A stretch of 64,000 bases of DNA, taken from NCBI RefSeq assembly GCF_036173125.1, contig NZ_CP108054.1, positions 3,348,001-3,412,000 of the forward strand. The letters run 5' to 3'. This DNA comes from Streptomyces sp. NBC_00286. Its GTDB lineage: Bacteria; Actinomycetota; Actinomycetes; Streptomycetales; Streptomycetaceae. The position numbers and the translations under genes are program-made. The notes under the pieces are model-generated. The model saw nothing but the letters and a program-made list of their open reading frames with translations. It ran no database searches and had not been told where the DNA came from. This document shows, piece after piece, positions 24,127-33,303 of this stretch (within the stretch, counting starts at the first letter, position 1; each line of letters opens with the position of its first letter).

Positions 24127-25413
24127 ATGGCCGCTGGCGCTCCCCGGATCTTCGTCTCGCACCTCTCCGGTGTCGCCGTCTTCGACCCGAACGGCGACCA
24201 GGTGGGCCGGGTGCGCGATCTCGTCGCCATGCTGCGGGTCGGGCAGCGCCCGCCCCGACTGCTCGGCCTCGTCGTCGAGCTGTCGACGCGCCGCCGTATC
24301 TTCCTGCCGATGACGCGGGTGACCGGCATCGAGTCGGGCCAGGTCATCACCACCGGCGTCCTGAACGTACGGCGCTTCGAGCAGCGGCCCACCGAACGGC
24401 TCGTCATCGGGGAACTGCTCGACCGACGCGTACATCTCGTCGAGTCCGGTGAGGAGGTGACGGTTCTGGATGTGTCGGTCCAGCAGTTGCCGGCCCGCCG
24501 CGACTGGGAGATCGACCGGGTCTTCGTACGCAAGGGGAAGGGCGGCACCTTCCGGCGGTCCAAGGGGGAGACGCTGACCGTCGAGTGGTCCGCGGTGACC
24601 GGGTTCTCGCTCGAGGAGCAGGGGCAGGGCGCCGAGAGTCTCCTCGCCACCTTCGAGCAGTTGCGTCCGGCCGACCTCGCGAACGTACTGCACCATCTGT
24701 CGGCCAAGCGGCGCGCGGAGGTGGCCGCGGCCCTGGACGACGACCGGCTCGCCGACGTTCTCGAAGAGCTGCCGGAGGACGACCAGATCGAGATCCTCGG
24801 CAAGCTCAAGGAGGAGCGCGCCGCCGATGTCCTGGAGGCGATGGACCCCGACGACGCGGCCGACCTGCTGGCCGAGCTACCGGAGGAGGACAAGGAGCGG
24901 CTGCTCACGCTGATGCGCCCGGACGAGGCGGCGGACGTACGGCGGCTGATGGCGTACGAGGAGCGGACGGCCGGCGGTCTGATGACCACCGAGCCGATCG
25001 TGCTGCAGCCGGACGCGACGGTCGCCGACGCGCTGGCCCGGGTCCGCAACCCCGACCTCTCCCCCGCGCTGGCCGCCCAGGTGTACGTGTGCCGCCCGCC
25101 CGACGAGACGCCGACCGGCAAGTACCTCGGCACGGTGCACTTCCAGCGGCTGCTGCGCGACCCCCCGTACACGCTGGTCAGCGCGCTTCTCGACGATGAT
25201 CTCCAGGCGCTCCGACCGGAGGACGCGCTGCCGGTGGTGGCCGGCTTCTTCGCGACGTACGACATGGTCGCGGCGCCCGTGGTCGACGAGAGCGGCTCGC
25301 TGCTCGGCGCGGTGACCGTGGACGACGTACTCGACCACATGCTGCCGGAGGACTGGCGCGAGACGGAGTTCCATCTGGACGTGGAGGCTCAGGGGGTCTC
25401 GCATGGCTCCTGA
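24127..25413 (+). CDS. MgtE N-terminal and CBS domain protein
   Basis: A 428-residue cytosolic protein with a PRC-barrel-like N-terminus (IFVSHLSGVAVFDPNGDQVGRVRDLV), the MgtE intracellular superhelix of acidic repeats (LADVLEELPEDDQIEILGKL, AADLLAELPEEDKERLL), and a CBS pair from about residue 285 (RTAGGLMTTEPIVLQPDATV ... VVDESGSLLGAVTVDDVL). The MgtE membrane domain is absent, so it cannot itself be a channel; it may sense magnesium or regulate another transporter. ATG 24127 has GGAGG at the correct distance. It overlaps the DUF1003 gene by 11 bp. Confidence 0.9.
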   Translation: MAAGAPRIFVSHLSGVAVFDPNGDQVGRVRDLVAMLRVGQRPPRLLGLVVELSTRRRIFLPMTRVTGIESGQVITTGVLNVRRFEQRPTERLVIGELLDRRVHLVESGEEVTVLDVSVQQLPARRDWEIDRVFVRKGKGGTFRRSKGETLTVEWSAVTGFSLEEQGQGAESLLATFEQLRPADLANVLHHLSAKRRAEVAAALDDDRLADVLEELPEDDQIEILGKLKEERAADVLEAMDPDDAADLLAELPEEDKERLLTLMRPDEAADVRRLMAYEERTAGGLMTTEPIVLQPDATVADALARVRNPDLSPALAAQVYVCRPPDETPTGKYLGTVHFQRLLRDPPYTLVSALLDDDLQALRPEDALPVVAGFFATYDMVAAPVVDESGSLLGAVTVDDVLDHMLPEDWRETEFHLDVEAQGVSHGS

Positions 25414-25981
25414 GCGCGACCCCCGCGAGCGGGTCCCCATGGGCGTCACCGCACGCCCGCGCATCCGGCTCGACCAGCCGCTGCCGCCGCGCCGCAGGCT
25501 GGTGCCCGAGTGGGACCCGGAGGCCTTCGGCAAGCTGTCGGAGCGGATCGCGCGGTTCATCGGCACCGGACGGTTCCTCGTCTGGATGACCGTCGTCGTC
25601 ATCATGTGGGTGCTGTGGAACGTCGCGGCGCCCAACGGCCTGCGTTTCGACGAGTTCCCGTTCATCTTCCTGACCCTGATGCTCTCGCTCCAGGCCTCGT
25701 ACGCCGCCCCGCTGATCCTGCTCGCCCAGAACCGGCAGGCCGACCGCGACCGGGTCAATCTCGAACAGGACCGCAAGCAGAACGAGCGGTCGATCGCGGA
25801 CACCGAGTATCTGACCCGCGAGATCGCCGCGCTGCGCACCGGCCTCGGTGAGGTCGCCACCCGCGACTGGATCCGCTCCGAACTCGAGGACCTGGTCAGG
25901 GAACTGGAGGACCGGCTGCCGAACGGACGGGGCGCATTCCCGGCGGAACACCCGCGCGGACGTGACGTAAGCGACCGCTGA
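25403..25981 (+). CDS. DUF1003 membrane protein
   Basis: A 192-residue protein with two membrane helices (FLVWMTVVVIMWVLWNVAAP and FIFLTLMLSLQASYAAPLILL) after a DUF1003-type F-E-R-ARFIGTGRF segment, then a coiled-coil, charged C-terminus (ADRDRVNLEQDRKQNERSI...). It starts inside the end of the MgtE-N/CBS gene, so the pair is co-translated. DUF1003 proteins are of unknown function; pairing with the MgtE-N protein suggests a joint role in ion homeostasis (inference). Confidence 0.9.
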   Translation: MAPERDPRERVPMGVTARPRIRLDQPLPPRRRLVPEWDPEAFGKLSERIARFIGTGRFLVWMTVVVIMWVLWNVAAPNGLRFDEFPFIFLTLMLSLQASYAAPLILLAQNRQADRDRVNLEQDRKQNERSIADTEYLTREIAALRTGLGEVATRDWIRSELEDLVRELEDRLPNGRGAFPAEHPRGRDVSDR

Positions 25982-26011
25982 CAGGCTTTCCGAGGGTGGG
26001 TGGAAGCGCCG

Positions 26012-26017
26012 TACCAT
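26012..26017 (+). promoter_or_regulatory. -10 box, leaderless promoter of mrp
   Basis: TACCAT, 7 nt before ATG 26025; no ribosome site is visible. Confidence 0.45.
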
Positions 26018-26024
26018 CGGTCGT

Positions 26025-27158
26025 ATGGCTACGGAAGACGCGGTGCGCGCAGCGCTGGCGACGGTGAACGACCCCGAGATCCAGCGACCCATCACCGAAC
26101 TGGGGATGGTCAAATCGGTGGAGATCGGGGCGGATGGCGCGGTCGCGGTCACCGTGTACCTGACCGTCTCCGGCTGTCCCATGCGCCAGACGATCACGGA
26201 CAACGTGACGAGGGCGGTCGAGGCGGTCGACGGTGTCACGCGCGTCGACGTCACGCTGGACGTGATGAGCGACGAGCAGCGCCGCGAGCTGGCCTCCGCG
26301 CTGCGCGGCGGGCAGGCCGAGCGCGAGGTCCCCTTCGCCAAGCCCGGCTCGCTCACGCGCGTGTACGCGGTCGCCTCCGGCAAGGGCGGCGTCGGCAAGT
26401 CGTCCGTGACCGTGAACCTGGCGGCGGCGATGGCGGCGGACGGACTGAAGGTCGGTGTCGTGGACGCCGACATCTACGGCCACTCCGTGCCCCGCATGCT
26501 GGGCGCCGACGGGCATCCCACCCAGGTCGAGAACATGATCATGCCGCCGTCCGCGAACGGCGTGAAGGTCATCTCGATCGGCATGTTCACCCCGGGCAAC
26601 GCACCGGTCGTCTGGCGCGGCCCGATGCTCCACCGCGCACTTCAGCAGTTCCTGGCGGACGTGTACTGGGGCGACCTGGACGTCCTCCTCATGGACCTCC
26701 CGCCGGGCACGGGCGACATCGCGATCTCGGTCGCGCAGCTGGTGCCGAACGCCGAGATCCTGATCGTGACGACGCCCCAGCAGGCCGCCGCGGAGGTCGC
26801 CGAGCGGGCCGGTTCCATCGCCGTCCAGACCCACCAGAAGATCGTGGGCGTGGTGGAGAACATGTCCGGTCTGCCCTGCCCGCACTGCGGCGAGATGGTC
26901 GACGTCTTCGGCACGGGCGGCGGTCAGGCCGTCGCCGACGGCCTGACCCGGACGACCGGCGCGACGGTTCCCGTGCTGGGCAGCATCCCGATCGACGTCC
27001 GCCTCCGCGAAGGCGGCGACGAGGGCAAGCCGGTCGTCCTCACCGACCCCGACTCCCCGGCGGGCACGGCCCTGCGCTCGATCGCGGGCAAGCTGGGGGG
27101 ACGCCAGCGCGGGCTGTCGGGCATGTCGCTGGGGATCACCCCGCGCAACAAGTTCTGA
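26025..27158 (+). CDS. mrp: Mrp/NBP35-family iron-sulfur cluster carrier ATPase
   Basis: A 377-residue P-loop ATPase that assembles and transfers [4Fe-4S] clusters. An N-terminal DUF59/MIP18-like domain (EIQRPITELGMVKSVEIG, with CPMR) fills residues 1-95; the deviant Walker A SGKGGVGKSSVTVNLA lies near 119; CPHCGE near 286 is the cluster-binding CxxC. ATG 26025 matches the family start. From memory the Mycobacterium homologue sits at a similar position relative to the sigE block. A strong palindromic terminator follows 7 bp after the stop. Confidence 0.95.
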   Translation: MATEDAVRAALATVNDPEIQRPITELGMVKSVEIGADGAVAVTVYLTVSGCPMRQTITDNVTRAVEAVDGVTRVDVTLDVMSDEQRRELASALRGGQAEREVPFAKPGSLTRVYAVASGKGGVGKSSVTVNLAAAMAADGLKVGVVDADIYGHSVPRMLGADGHPTQVENMIMPPSANGVKVISIGMFTPGNAPVVWRGPMLHRALQQFLADVYWGDLDVLLMDLPPGTGDIAISVAQLVPNAEILIVTTPQQAAAEVAERAGSIAVQTHQKIVGVVENMSGLPCPHCGEMVDVFGTGGGQAVADGLTRTTGATVPVLGSIPIDVRLREGGDEGKPVVLTDPDSPAGTALRSIAGKLGGRQRGLSGMSLGITPRNKF

Positions 27159-27164
27159 CGTCGT

Positions 27165-27212
27165 TACGTGGGTGGGGGCGCCGTCTCGCGAGACGGCGCC
27201 CCCACCCACGTA
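27165..27212. terminator. 48-bp perfect palindrome between convergent genes
   Basis: Bases 27165-27188 and 27189-27212 are perfectly complementary, centred on CTCGCGAG. It lies 7 bp after mrp and ends 5 bp before the stop of the convergent gene: a bidirectional terminator with very little spacing. Confidence 0.9.
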
Positions 27213-27216
27213 CTGG

Positions 27217-27879
27217 CTAGACGTACGCGGTGATGTCCTTGACCACCGAGAAGCCCAGACCGTACGCGCTCATCCCGCGCCCGTACGCGCCCAGGTGGAC
27301 GCCCTGCTGCGTGGAGCCCGCGAGAACCCAGCCGAACTCGGACTCGCGGTAGTGGAAGGACGCCGGAACGCCGTCCACGGGGAGCGAGAGGCTGGACCAG
27401 TCCGGACCGGTCAGGTCGTCCGCGAGGACCCACGCCGTCTCGGTCTGTTGGTCCAGCCAGTCGTCGCGCAGGGTGTGGTCCATCTGACCGGGCCAGGTGC
27501 AGTTCAGCAGTCCCACGCCCGCGAGCCAGGCCGCGGAGGACACCGAGGTGGCCTCCAGGAGCCCGGTGCCGTCGGCGCTGCGCCGCACGGGGCTGGACGC
27601 GACGGTGACCACCACCGCGAAGCGCTCCTTGTCGTCCGTCGTGGACTCACTGCGTACGGACGGCTCGTCGCCGTGCCCGATCGAGCCGTGCTCCACGGCG
27701 CCATCGGCCGAGGTGCCGACCTTCATCAGCCAGCGCGGTCCCGTGAAGGCCTCGTCGAGGCCGTACCACGGGAAGGGCGCCAGCAGGTAGCCGTCGACCG
27801 TGCCCCGGGCGGAGGGCACGGGTCGTTGTCCGCCCTCCGCGTCCGACGCCTGCGCGCCTACCCGACTTGTCGTCTCCAT
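27217..27879 (-). CDS. Conserved hypothetical protein
   Basis: A 220-residue soluble protein with no recognised domain. It contains FPWYGLDEAFTGPRWLMKVG, DDKERFAVVVTVASSPVRRS and SFHYRESEFGWVLAGSTQQG, a pattern of alternating strands and many aromatic residues. ATG 27879 has GAGGAGG 10 nt upstream; the longer frame to 28086 is Arg/Pro-rich leader. No signal peptide or membrane segment. Alone between mrp and tatB. Confidence 0.72.
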   Translation of the reverse strand: METTSRVGAQASDAEGGQRPVPSARGTVDGYLLAPFPWYGLDEAFTGPRWLMKVGTSADGAVEHGSIGHGDEPSVRSESTTDDKERFAVVVTVASSPVRRSADGTGLLEATSVSSAAWLAGVGLLNCTWPGQMDHTLRDDWLDQQTETAWVLADDLTGPDWSSLSLPVDGVPASFHYRESEFGWVLAGSTQQGVHLGAYGRGMSAYGLGFSVVKDITAYV

Positions 27880-28100
27880 TGCCCGGACGCCTCCTCGCTC
27901 TCGTCGGACCGAAACGGCCCGCCCCCCATCGGGCGTCCCTCCGGTCCGCACAACAACTAGGCAGGATAGCCACAGGTCGACAGCGAGCTGTGAAACCGGT
28001 CGGCGGGTGGGGCGGGTACGCGTCCGCTCGCGCCGCTGTGAGCAGGGAGAACTCGGTGGTACGGGGTTCTTGTAGCTCGGGAGCAAACGGCTGAGGGGGC

Positions 28101-28237
28101 GTGCGCCTCGGGCCCGTACACGTCAGATACGTACGCGTGCGCCTTGAGGCCCGTACGCCTCAGATACGTACGCGTGCGCCTTGAAGCCCGTATGCCTCAG
28201 ATACGTACGCGTGCGCCTTGAGGCCCGTACGCCTCAG
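28101..28237. repeat. 37-bp tandem repeat, about 3.7 copies, at the end of tatB
   Basis: Units start at 28101, 28137, 28174 and 28211 (36, 37, 37 bp, and a partial fourth). Each has GTGCGCCTTGAGGCCCGTAC then GCCTCAGATACGTACGC. The last partial copy runs into the tatB stop codon, so the array extends from the gene end. There are no spacers, so it is not a CRISPR. Confidence 0.85.
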
Positions 28238-28677
28238 GTCGCGTCCGCGTCGAATGGCGGGCGCTCGGCCGGTTCGAGCTGCTCGCGCTTCTTCGTCATG
28301 TCGACGGTGCCGCCGGAGGACGGCGAGGTGGAGGAAGACACGGCGGACTCTGAGTCGCGGCCGTGGACAGCGTCCGTGACCTCGGCCATCTCCTTCTTCA
28401 GGTCGAAGCCGTTACGGATCTCCTTGAGCCCCAGGTCATCGTTGTCCAGCTGCTTGCGGATGAACGTCTTGGGGTTGAGGTCCTCGAACTCGAAGTCCTT
28501 GAACTCGGGGCCCAGTTCCTCACGGATGTCCGCCTTGGCGCTCTCCGAGAACTCGCGGATCTTGCGAATGGTGCGCGTGACGTCCTGGATCATCTTCGGG
28601 AGCTTCTCCGGGCCGAAGACGAGCACAGCAAGGACAACGAGCGCCACCAGCTCGAGGGCTCCTATGTCATTGAACAC
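28234..28677 (-). CDS. tatB: Twin-arginine translocase subunit TatB
   Basis: A 147-residue TatB. One N-terminal helix is followed by the conserved FGPEKLP hinge (VVLAVLVFGPEKLPKMI, residues 13-29) and an amphipathic helix; the C-terminus is long and charged. Binds Tat signal peptides with TatC. GTG start at 28677 gives MFNDIGALELV. It is the last gene of the sigE - anti-sigma - htrA - tatB series. TatA and TatC are not in this window. Confidence 0.92.
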   Translation of the reverse strand: MFNDIGALELVALVVLAVLVFGPEKLPKMIQDVTRTIRKIREFSESAKADIREELGPEFKDFEFEDLNPKTFIRKQLDNDDLGLKEIRNGFDLKKEMAEVTDAVHGRDSESAVSSSTSPSSGGTVDMTKKREQLEPAERPPFDADAT

Positions 28678-28878
28678 CTTGCAGCTCCTTGGGATGTCCT
28701 CGGCCTCGGCGGGATTCTTCCGTGGTCCGGGCCGGATCCACGGTACCCGCCGTTCCTGTCTGTCCGGTACTGTCCCGGCGTCTTACTCCTGCCGTTCCTG
28801 TCAGTTTGTGATGGGTTCCTGTTGGTTCCCGTCTGTTGTTGTCCCCTCTGGGGCCCCGTCCGCCCCGTCCACTGCCGG

Positions 28879-31236
28879 TCAGTCGCCGTCGGCGGAGCCG
28901 AGGACGAGGCTGATCTTCCGCTCCTTGCCGTCGCGCTCGACGGTCAGTTCCAGGCGGTCGCCGGGGCGGTGGGCGCGGGTCTTGACGATGAGCTCCTCGC
29001 CGGAGCGGACGGGCCGGCCATCGACCTCGGTGATCACGTCGCCCGCCTTGATGCCGGCCCGGTCGCCGGGGCCGCCCTTGGTGACCGGCGAGCCGCCTTC
29101 GCCACCCTTGGTGCCGACGCGGGCGCCGTCGCCCGCGTAGTCCATGTCGAGCGTGACACCGATCACCGGGTGCGTGGCCTTGCCGGTGTTGATCAGTTCC
29201 TCGGCAACCCGCTTGCCCTGGTTGATGGGGATGGCGAAGCCCAGGCCGATCGATCCTGCCTGGCCGCTCTCCAGGTCGGAGCCGCTGTCGGCGGAACGGA
29301 TGGCGCTGTTGATGCCGATGACGCGGGCCTTGGAGTCGACGAGGGGGCCGCCCGAGTTGCCGGGATTGATCGGGGCGTCGGTCTGCAGGGCGTCGACGTA
29401 CGAGACGTCGCTGCGGTCGCCCGACTGGCCGCCGGCGGTGATCGGCCGTTCCTTGGCGCTGATGATTCCGGAGGTCACGGTGTTCTCGAGGTCGAAGGGT
29501 GCGCCTATGGCCACCACCGGGTCGCCGACCTGGACGTTGTCGGAGTTGCCGAGGGGCAGGGGCTTGAGGCCGCTGACGCCGCTCACCTTCACCACGGCGA
29601 GGTCGTAACCGGTGTCGCCTCCGACCAGCTTCGCCTTGGCGCTCTGGCCCCCGCTGAACGTCACGGAGATGTCGCCGCTCGCTCCGGCGGCATCCACGAC
29701 ATGGTGGTTGGTGAGGATGTGCCCGCGCTCGTCGAGCACGAAGCCGGTGCCCGTGCCCTGCGCATCCGCCCCGCTCACATGCAGGGTCACCACGCTGGGC
29801 AACGCACTGGCCGCGATCCCGGCCACACTGTCCGGCGCCCGCCCCTTGGCCTCCGTCCCGGCCTGCGGCAACTCGACGTTCTCGATCCCCCCATTCCGCT
29901 CGAGATACGCCCCTACCGCGCCGCCGAGGCCTCCGGCCAGCAGCGCGATGAGTACGGCTCCGAGAACCAGCAACCGCCGGACGCGCTTACGCCGCCGGCT
30001 CTCGCTGTCGACGCCGGCACCGTTCTGCTGGAGGGGGGCGGCGGCCCAGGGGTCGTAGTGCTGCCAGGGGGTTGGGGGTTGGGGGGCTTGAGTGGGTGGG
30101 GGGACTTGGGCTGGGGCTTGGAGGGATTGCGGGGATTGGGCTTGGGGGCCCGAGGCCGAGCTCGGGCTCGGGTGGTGGGCAGGGGCCTGGGCTGGGCGAG
30201 GTACGGGCGCTGCGGGGGCAGGTGCGGGTGCGGGTATGTGGGCGCCGTGGGCTGGGCTTGCTCCGGGCGCACTGGTGCCCTGGACCGCGGGAGCCGCTCC
30301 GGGCGCGCCGGTGCCATGGACCGCGGGAGCCGCTCCGGGAGTGCCGGTGCCATGGACGGCAGGGCCCGCGCCAGGCACGCCGGTGCCGGGGACGGCAGGA
30401 GCCGCTCCAGACGTGCCAGTTCCGTGGGCAGTGGCGCCCGCTCCGGAAGTGCCGGTGCCGTGGACGTTAGGGCCCGCGCCAGGCGCGCCGACGCCGTGCG
30501 TGGAAGCCGCCGGGCCGACGGAACCGTTCTGCGGCGGAGTCGCCGCCTGTCCCGGCACACCATGGCCGGTGGTCGTGCCGGGTGTGCCGGCGCCATGGGC
30601 TGGGCCCGCTCCAGGCACACCGCCCCCATGGACGGCAGGAGCCGCTCCGGGAGTGCCGGTGCCATGGACGGCAGGGCCCGCGCCAGGCACGCCGGTGCCG
30701 GTGGTCGGCCCAGGCGTGCCGGTGCCGTGCCCAGGTGTCGGCGCCGGAACGGCCGTGCCCCGCGCGGGAGTCGTCCCCGGATGCTGGACCGGCGGCGCGG
30801 GCGCGTAGGGCCCGGGCTCTCCATACGGAGGCGTGCTGTACGGATCCGGATCATGCAGGGGCTTGGCCCGCTCACCGGACGCGGAGCCACCGGAGCCCCG
30901 GCCGCTCTCCGGCGCGCCGCCCACCCCGTACGCCACCCCGGACGAATCCGCGCCGCGCAGAGGCTCGGCCCGCTCACCAGACGCGGAGCCACCAGACACC
31001 GGACCACCCTCCGGCGCACCGCCCACCCCGTACGCCACCACGGACGGCTCACCGTCGCCCGCGCCACGTACAGGCGCGGCGCCCGCAGGCCGTTCCAGTT
31101 CGAAGTCGCCCTCGGTGTTCTCCCGGCGGAGTCCGCTCGTGGCGTTCTCCGGGTGCCCGAGCGGGGTCGGGGCGCCGTCAGGCGTGGCTGGATTCGTCCC
31201 GTCCCCCGCGGAAGCGGAGTGCTTCCCCTCGTCCAT
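28879..31236 (-). CDS. htrA: HtrA/DegP-like serine protease with very long Pro/Gly repeat N-terminus
   Basis: A 785-residue membrane-anchored protease. Residues 1-440 are cytosolic and low complexity: two GSASGERA-type blocks, then many units of the type HGTGTPGAAPAV. One membrane helix near 445 (VRRLLVLGAVLIALLAGGLGG) precedes the extracytoplasmic trypsin-like domain with His (TNHHVVD), Asp (GYDLAVVK) and Ser (NPGNSGGPL), then a PDZ domain (GDRAGIKAGDVITEVDGRPV). It degrades or refolds damaged envelope proteins in this family. ATG 31236 has GGGAGA upstream. It lies directly after the anti-sigma gene. Confidence 0.93.
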   Translation of the reverse strand: MDEGKHSASAGDGTNPATPDGAPTPLGHPENATSGLRRENTEGDFELERPAGAAPVRGAGDGEPSVVAYGVGGAPEGGPVSGGSASGERAEPLRGADSSGVAYGVGGAPESGRGSGGSASGERAKPLHDPDPYSTPPYGEPGPYAPAPPVQHPGTTPARGTAVPAPTPGHGTGTPGPTTGTGVPGAGPAVHGTGTPGAAPAVHGGGVPGAGPAHGAGTPGTTTGHGVPGQAATPPQNGSVGPAASTHGVGAPGAGPNVHGTGTSGAGATAHGTGTSGAAPAVPGTGVPGAGPAVHGTGTPGAAPAVHGTGAPGAAPAVQGTSAPGASPAHGAHIPAPAPAPAAPVPRPAQAPAHHPSPSSASGPQAQSPQSLQAPAQVPPPTQAPQPPTPWQHYDPWAAAPLQQNGAGVDSESRRRKRVRRLLVLGAVLIALLAGGLGGAVGAYLERNGGIENVELPQAGTEAKGRAPDSVAGIAASALPSVVTLHVSGADAQGTGTGFVLDERGHILTNHHVVDAAGASGDISVTFSGGQSAKAKLVGGDTGYDLAVVKVSGVSGLKPLPLGNSDNVQVGDPVVAIGAPFDLENTVTSGIISAKERPITAGGQSGDRSDVSYVDALQTDAPINPGNSGGPLVDSKARVIGINSAIRSADSGSDLESGQAGSIGLGFAIPINQGKRVAEELINTGKATHPVIGVTLDMDYAGDGARVGTKGGEGGSPVTKGGPGDRAGIKAGDVITEVDGRPVRSGEELIVKTRAHRPGDRLELTVERDGKERKISLVLGSADGD

Positions 31237-31374
31237 GCTCTCCCCACACCTGGCCCGCAGCACGGCGCGTCGGCGGCGCCGCGGATTGTCGACTCCGCGC
31301 CCCGGGTCCCTCCGGTGGGCGCGGCCCATCCCTGGATTCAACCAGGTTCGCCGGCCGCCGCGCAGAGGGCGGGT

Positions 31375-32325
31375 TCAGCGGGCGGTGGGAGGCGAGGGGG
31401 AGGCGGACGACTCGGGCAGCGGCACGATGGCCGAAAGCCCGGGCGTCGCGAACTGAGAGGTCGTCGCCCACGAGGTCAGCGTGACCGGCGGGTGCGTCTC
31501 GAGGGGACGTATGAGCGGGGACATCGCGGCTGCACCGCCCACCACCGGCGCGGTCAGCGCGTGCGGCGGACGCGCGACCTGCTGACCGGCAGGCGGGGGC
31601 ATTCCCGGCAGCAGCGGCGCGGACACCGCGGTCGGCGCGACCTGCTCCGCCGTGAAGGAACGCTGCCCCTGGGCGAGCAGCGGCGCGAAGCCGCGGCGGC
31701 GCTGCTCGGGAGTGGTCGCCGCGCCCGTGCCCGGCGTACGCGCCGGGGTCACATTGCTGCCCGAGCCGGACCCGGCCCGTGCTTCCGTGCTGTCGGGCAC
31801 ACCGGTCGACACCCCGCCGAGCGCGACCGCAGCCAGCGATACGGCCCCGGCCGCCACGAACGCGAAGCGCAGCCCGCGTGAGGCCGAACGATCGGCCTCG
31901 CGTCTGCTGATGTCATGGATACGGAACCCGCGCTGCTCCGAGGGCAGCACGGCGGCATGCGGACCGCTCGGCACATACTCGAAGGGGTCGTGCCGCACAC
32001 CGAAACCCGAATCGTGCCGCACACCAAAAGCGCCGGACGACCCGAAGGATCCTCCGCCCAGCCGGGAGCCGCCCCCGTCCCCGTCACTTCCCCCGGGCAG
32101 CCCCTGGAGGCGGGCCAGGAAGCTCTCGGAGGGCGGTGGTGGAGCCGCTTCCGCGAATACGTTCTTCAGTCGTCGCTGTTCATCTGCCTCGGCCTTGCAC
32201 TTCGCGCACGTCGCGAGGTGGGCCAGGACGCGCTCACGCGCCTCATGACCGAGCTCTCCGTCCACCAGGGCGGAGAGTCGGTCTCCCAGGTGCTGCTCTG
32301 CCGGCGTAGGACGTGATCCACTCAC
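31375..32325 (-). CDS. Zinc-finger anti-sigma factor (RseA-like)
   Basis: A 316-residue membrane anti-sigma factor. The N-terminal anti-sigma domain has the HxxxCxxC zinc motif (HLATCAKC, about residues 35-42) after [17 protein letters not shown] Gly-rich linker, one membrane helix near 155 ([20 protein letters not shown]) and a Pro/Ala-rich outer part follow. Its GTG overlaps the sigma gene stop in GTGA, so it is coupled and is the likely cognate partner of that sigma factor. In the homologous mycobacterial block this gene is rseA. Confidence 0.9.
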   Translation of the reverse strand: MSGSRPTPAEQHLGDRLSALVDGELGHEARERVLAHLATCAKCKAEADEQRRLKNVFAEAAPPPPSESFLARLQGLPGGSDGDGGGSRLGGGSFGSSGAFGVRHDSGFGVRHDPFEYVPSGPHAAVLPSEQRGFRIHDISRREADRSASRGLRFAFVAAGAVSLAAVALGGVSTGVPDSTEARAGSGSGSNVTPARTPGTGAATTPEQRRRGFAPLLAQGQRSFTAEQVAPTAVSAPLLPGMPPPAGQQVARPPHALTAPVVGGAAAMSPLIRPLETHPPVTLTSWATTSQFATPGLSAIVPLPESSASPSPPTAR

Positions 32326-33191
32326 GCGGTCGCGCCCCCTCCTCCCAGAGCGGGCACCCCGGTGACGACGAGGCCACGGCGCTCGGCGCGGGCCTCGGGC
32401 GACCGGTGGGCGAGGGCCTTGCGGAGCTGGGATCGGCCGCGGTGGATCCGGCTGCGGACCGTGCCGAGCTTGACGCCCAGGGTCGCGGCGATCTCCTCGT
32501 ACGAAAGCCCCTCGATGTCACACAGGACGACCGCGGCACGGAATTCGGGTGCGAGGGTGTCGAGCGCCTGCTGGACGTCCGCGTCGAAGTGCGTGTCGTT
32601 GAAGACCTGCTGGGGGGATGGCTCACGGCTGGGCAGCCGCTCGGCCGCGTCGTCGCCGAGCGCGTCGAACCGGATGCGCTGCTTGCGGCGCACCATGTCC
32701 AGGAAGAGGTTGGTGGTGATGCGGTGCAGCCAGCCCTCGAAGGTGCCGGGCGTGTAGGTCGACAGGGAGCGGAAGACCCGGACGAAGACTTCCTGGGTCA
32801 GGTCCTCGGCATCGTGCTGATTGCCCGTCAGGCGGTAGGCGAGCCGGTACACCCGGCCACTGTGCATGCTGACGATCTCCTCCCAGGTGGGCGGAGTCCA
32901 CGCCTGCGAGTCCGCGTCGGACGTGAAGGTCGCGGTCTGAGCGGAATCGGCAGCACGGTACTTGTCAGCGGTGTCGGTCACGGATTTCGGCTCACCCGCG
33001 GATCTGAGCAGGCGCCTCAGCACCCCTCCTCGATCCCCAGGCGCAGCCGCACCTCCCCTGTCGGCTCTGGTGGTGTCCAGTGGAGCCCCTACCATAGCCA
33101 CCTCGCCCGTTAGCTCCGGATAAGCGGTTTTACGAGAAATTGATACGCGCTTCCGCGATTGCGTCAGCACTTGCTCGGTGTCCTTGTCCAT
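32322..33191 (-). CDS. sigE: ECF RNA polymerase sigma factor, SigE group
   Basis: A 289-residue ECF sigma factor. Region 2 is near 105-145 ([32 protein letters not shown]) and region 4 near 235-265 ([31 protein letters not shown]). It probably drives envelope-stress genes including htrA. Two starts are plausible: ATG 33191 with GGGGGG upstream and ATG 33095 with GAGGTGG upstream, differing by 32 residues. The longer form is listed. It overlaps its anti-sigma gene by 4 bp and is divergent from the O-methyltransferase. Confidence 0.93.
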   Translation of the reverse strand: MDKDTEQVLTQSRKRVSISRKTAYPELTGEVAMVGAPLDTTRADRGGAAAPGDRGGVLRRLLRSAGEPKSVTDTADKYRAADSAQTATFTSDADSQAWTPPTWEEIVSMHSGRVYRLAYRLTGNQHDAEDLTQEVFVRVFRSLSTYTPGTFEGWLHRITTNLFLDMVRRKQRIRFDALGDDAAERLPSREPSPQQVFNDTHFDADVQQALDTLAPEFRAAVVLCDIEGLSYEEIAATLGVKLGTVRSRIHRGRSQLRKALAHRSPEARAERRGLVVTGVPALGGGGATA

Positions 33192-33303
33192 CGGCTACCC
33201 CCCGCGTCGTTCCGCACCCCTTTAAACGCCCGGTCCCATCTGCGGGTTCCCGACGGCAACGGATACAGTCACGCCCAGGCAACCACGGGGACGGGAGAGG
33301 GTC

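Noticed and set aside
28101..28237. CRISPR array
   Set aside because: The 37-bp units are adjacent with no spacers, and no cas genes are present in the window.
28363..31881. 1172-codon plus-strand frame over tatB and htrA
   Set aside because: Shadow of the htrA repeat region; tatB, htrA and their domains on the minus strand explain the DNA.
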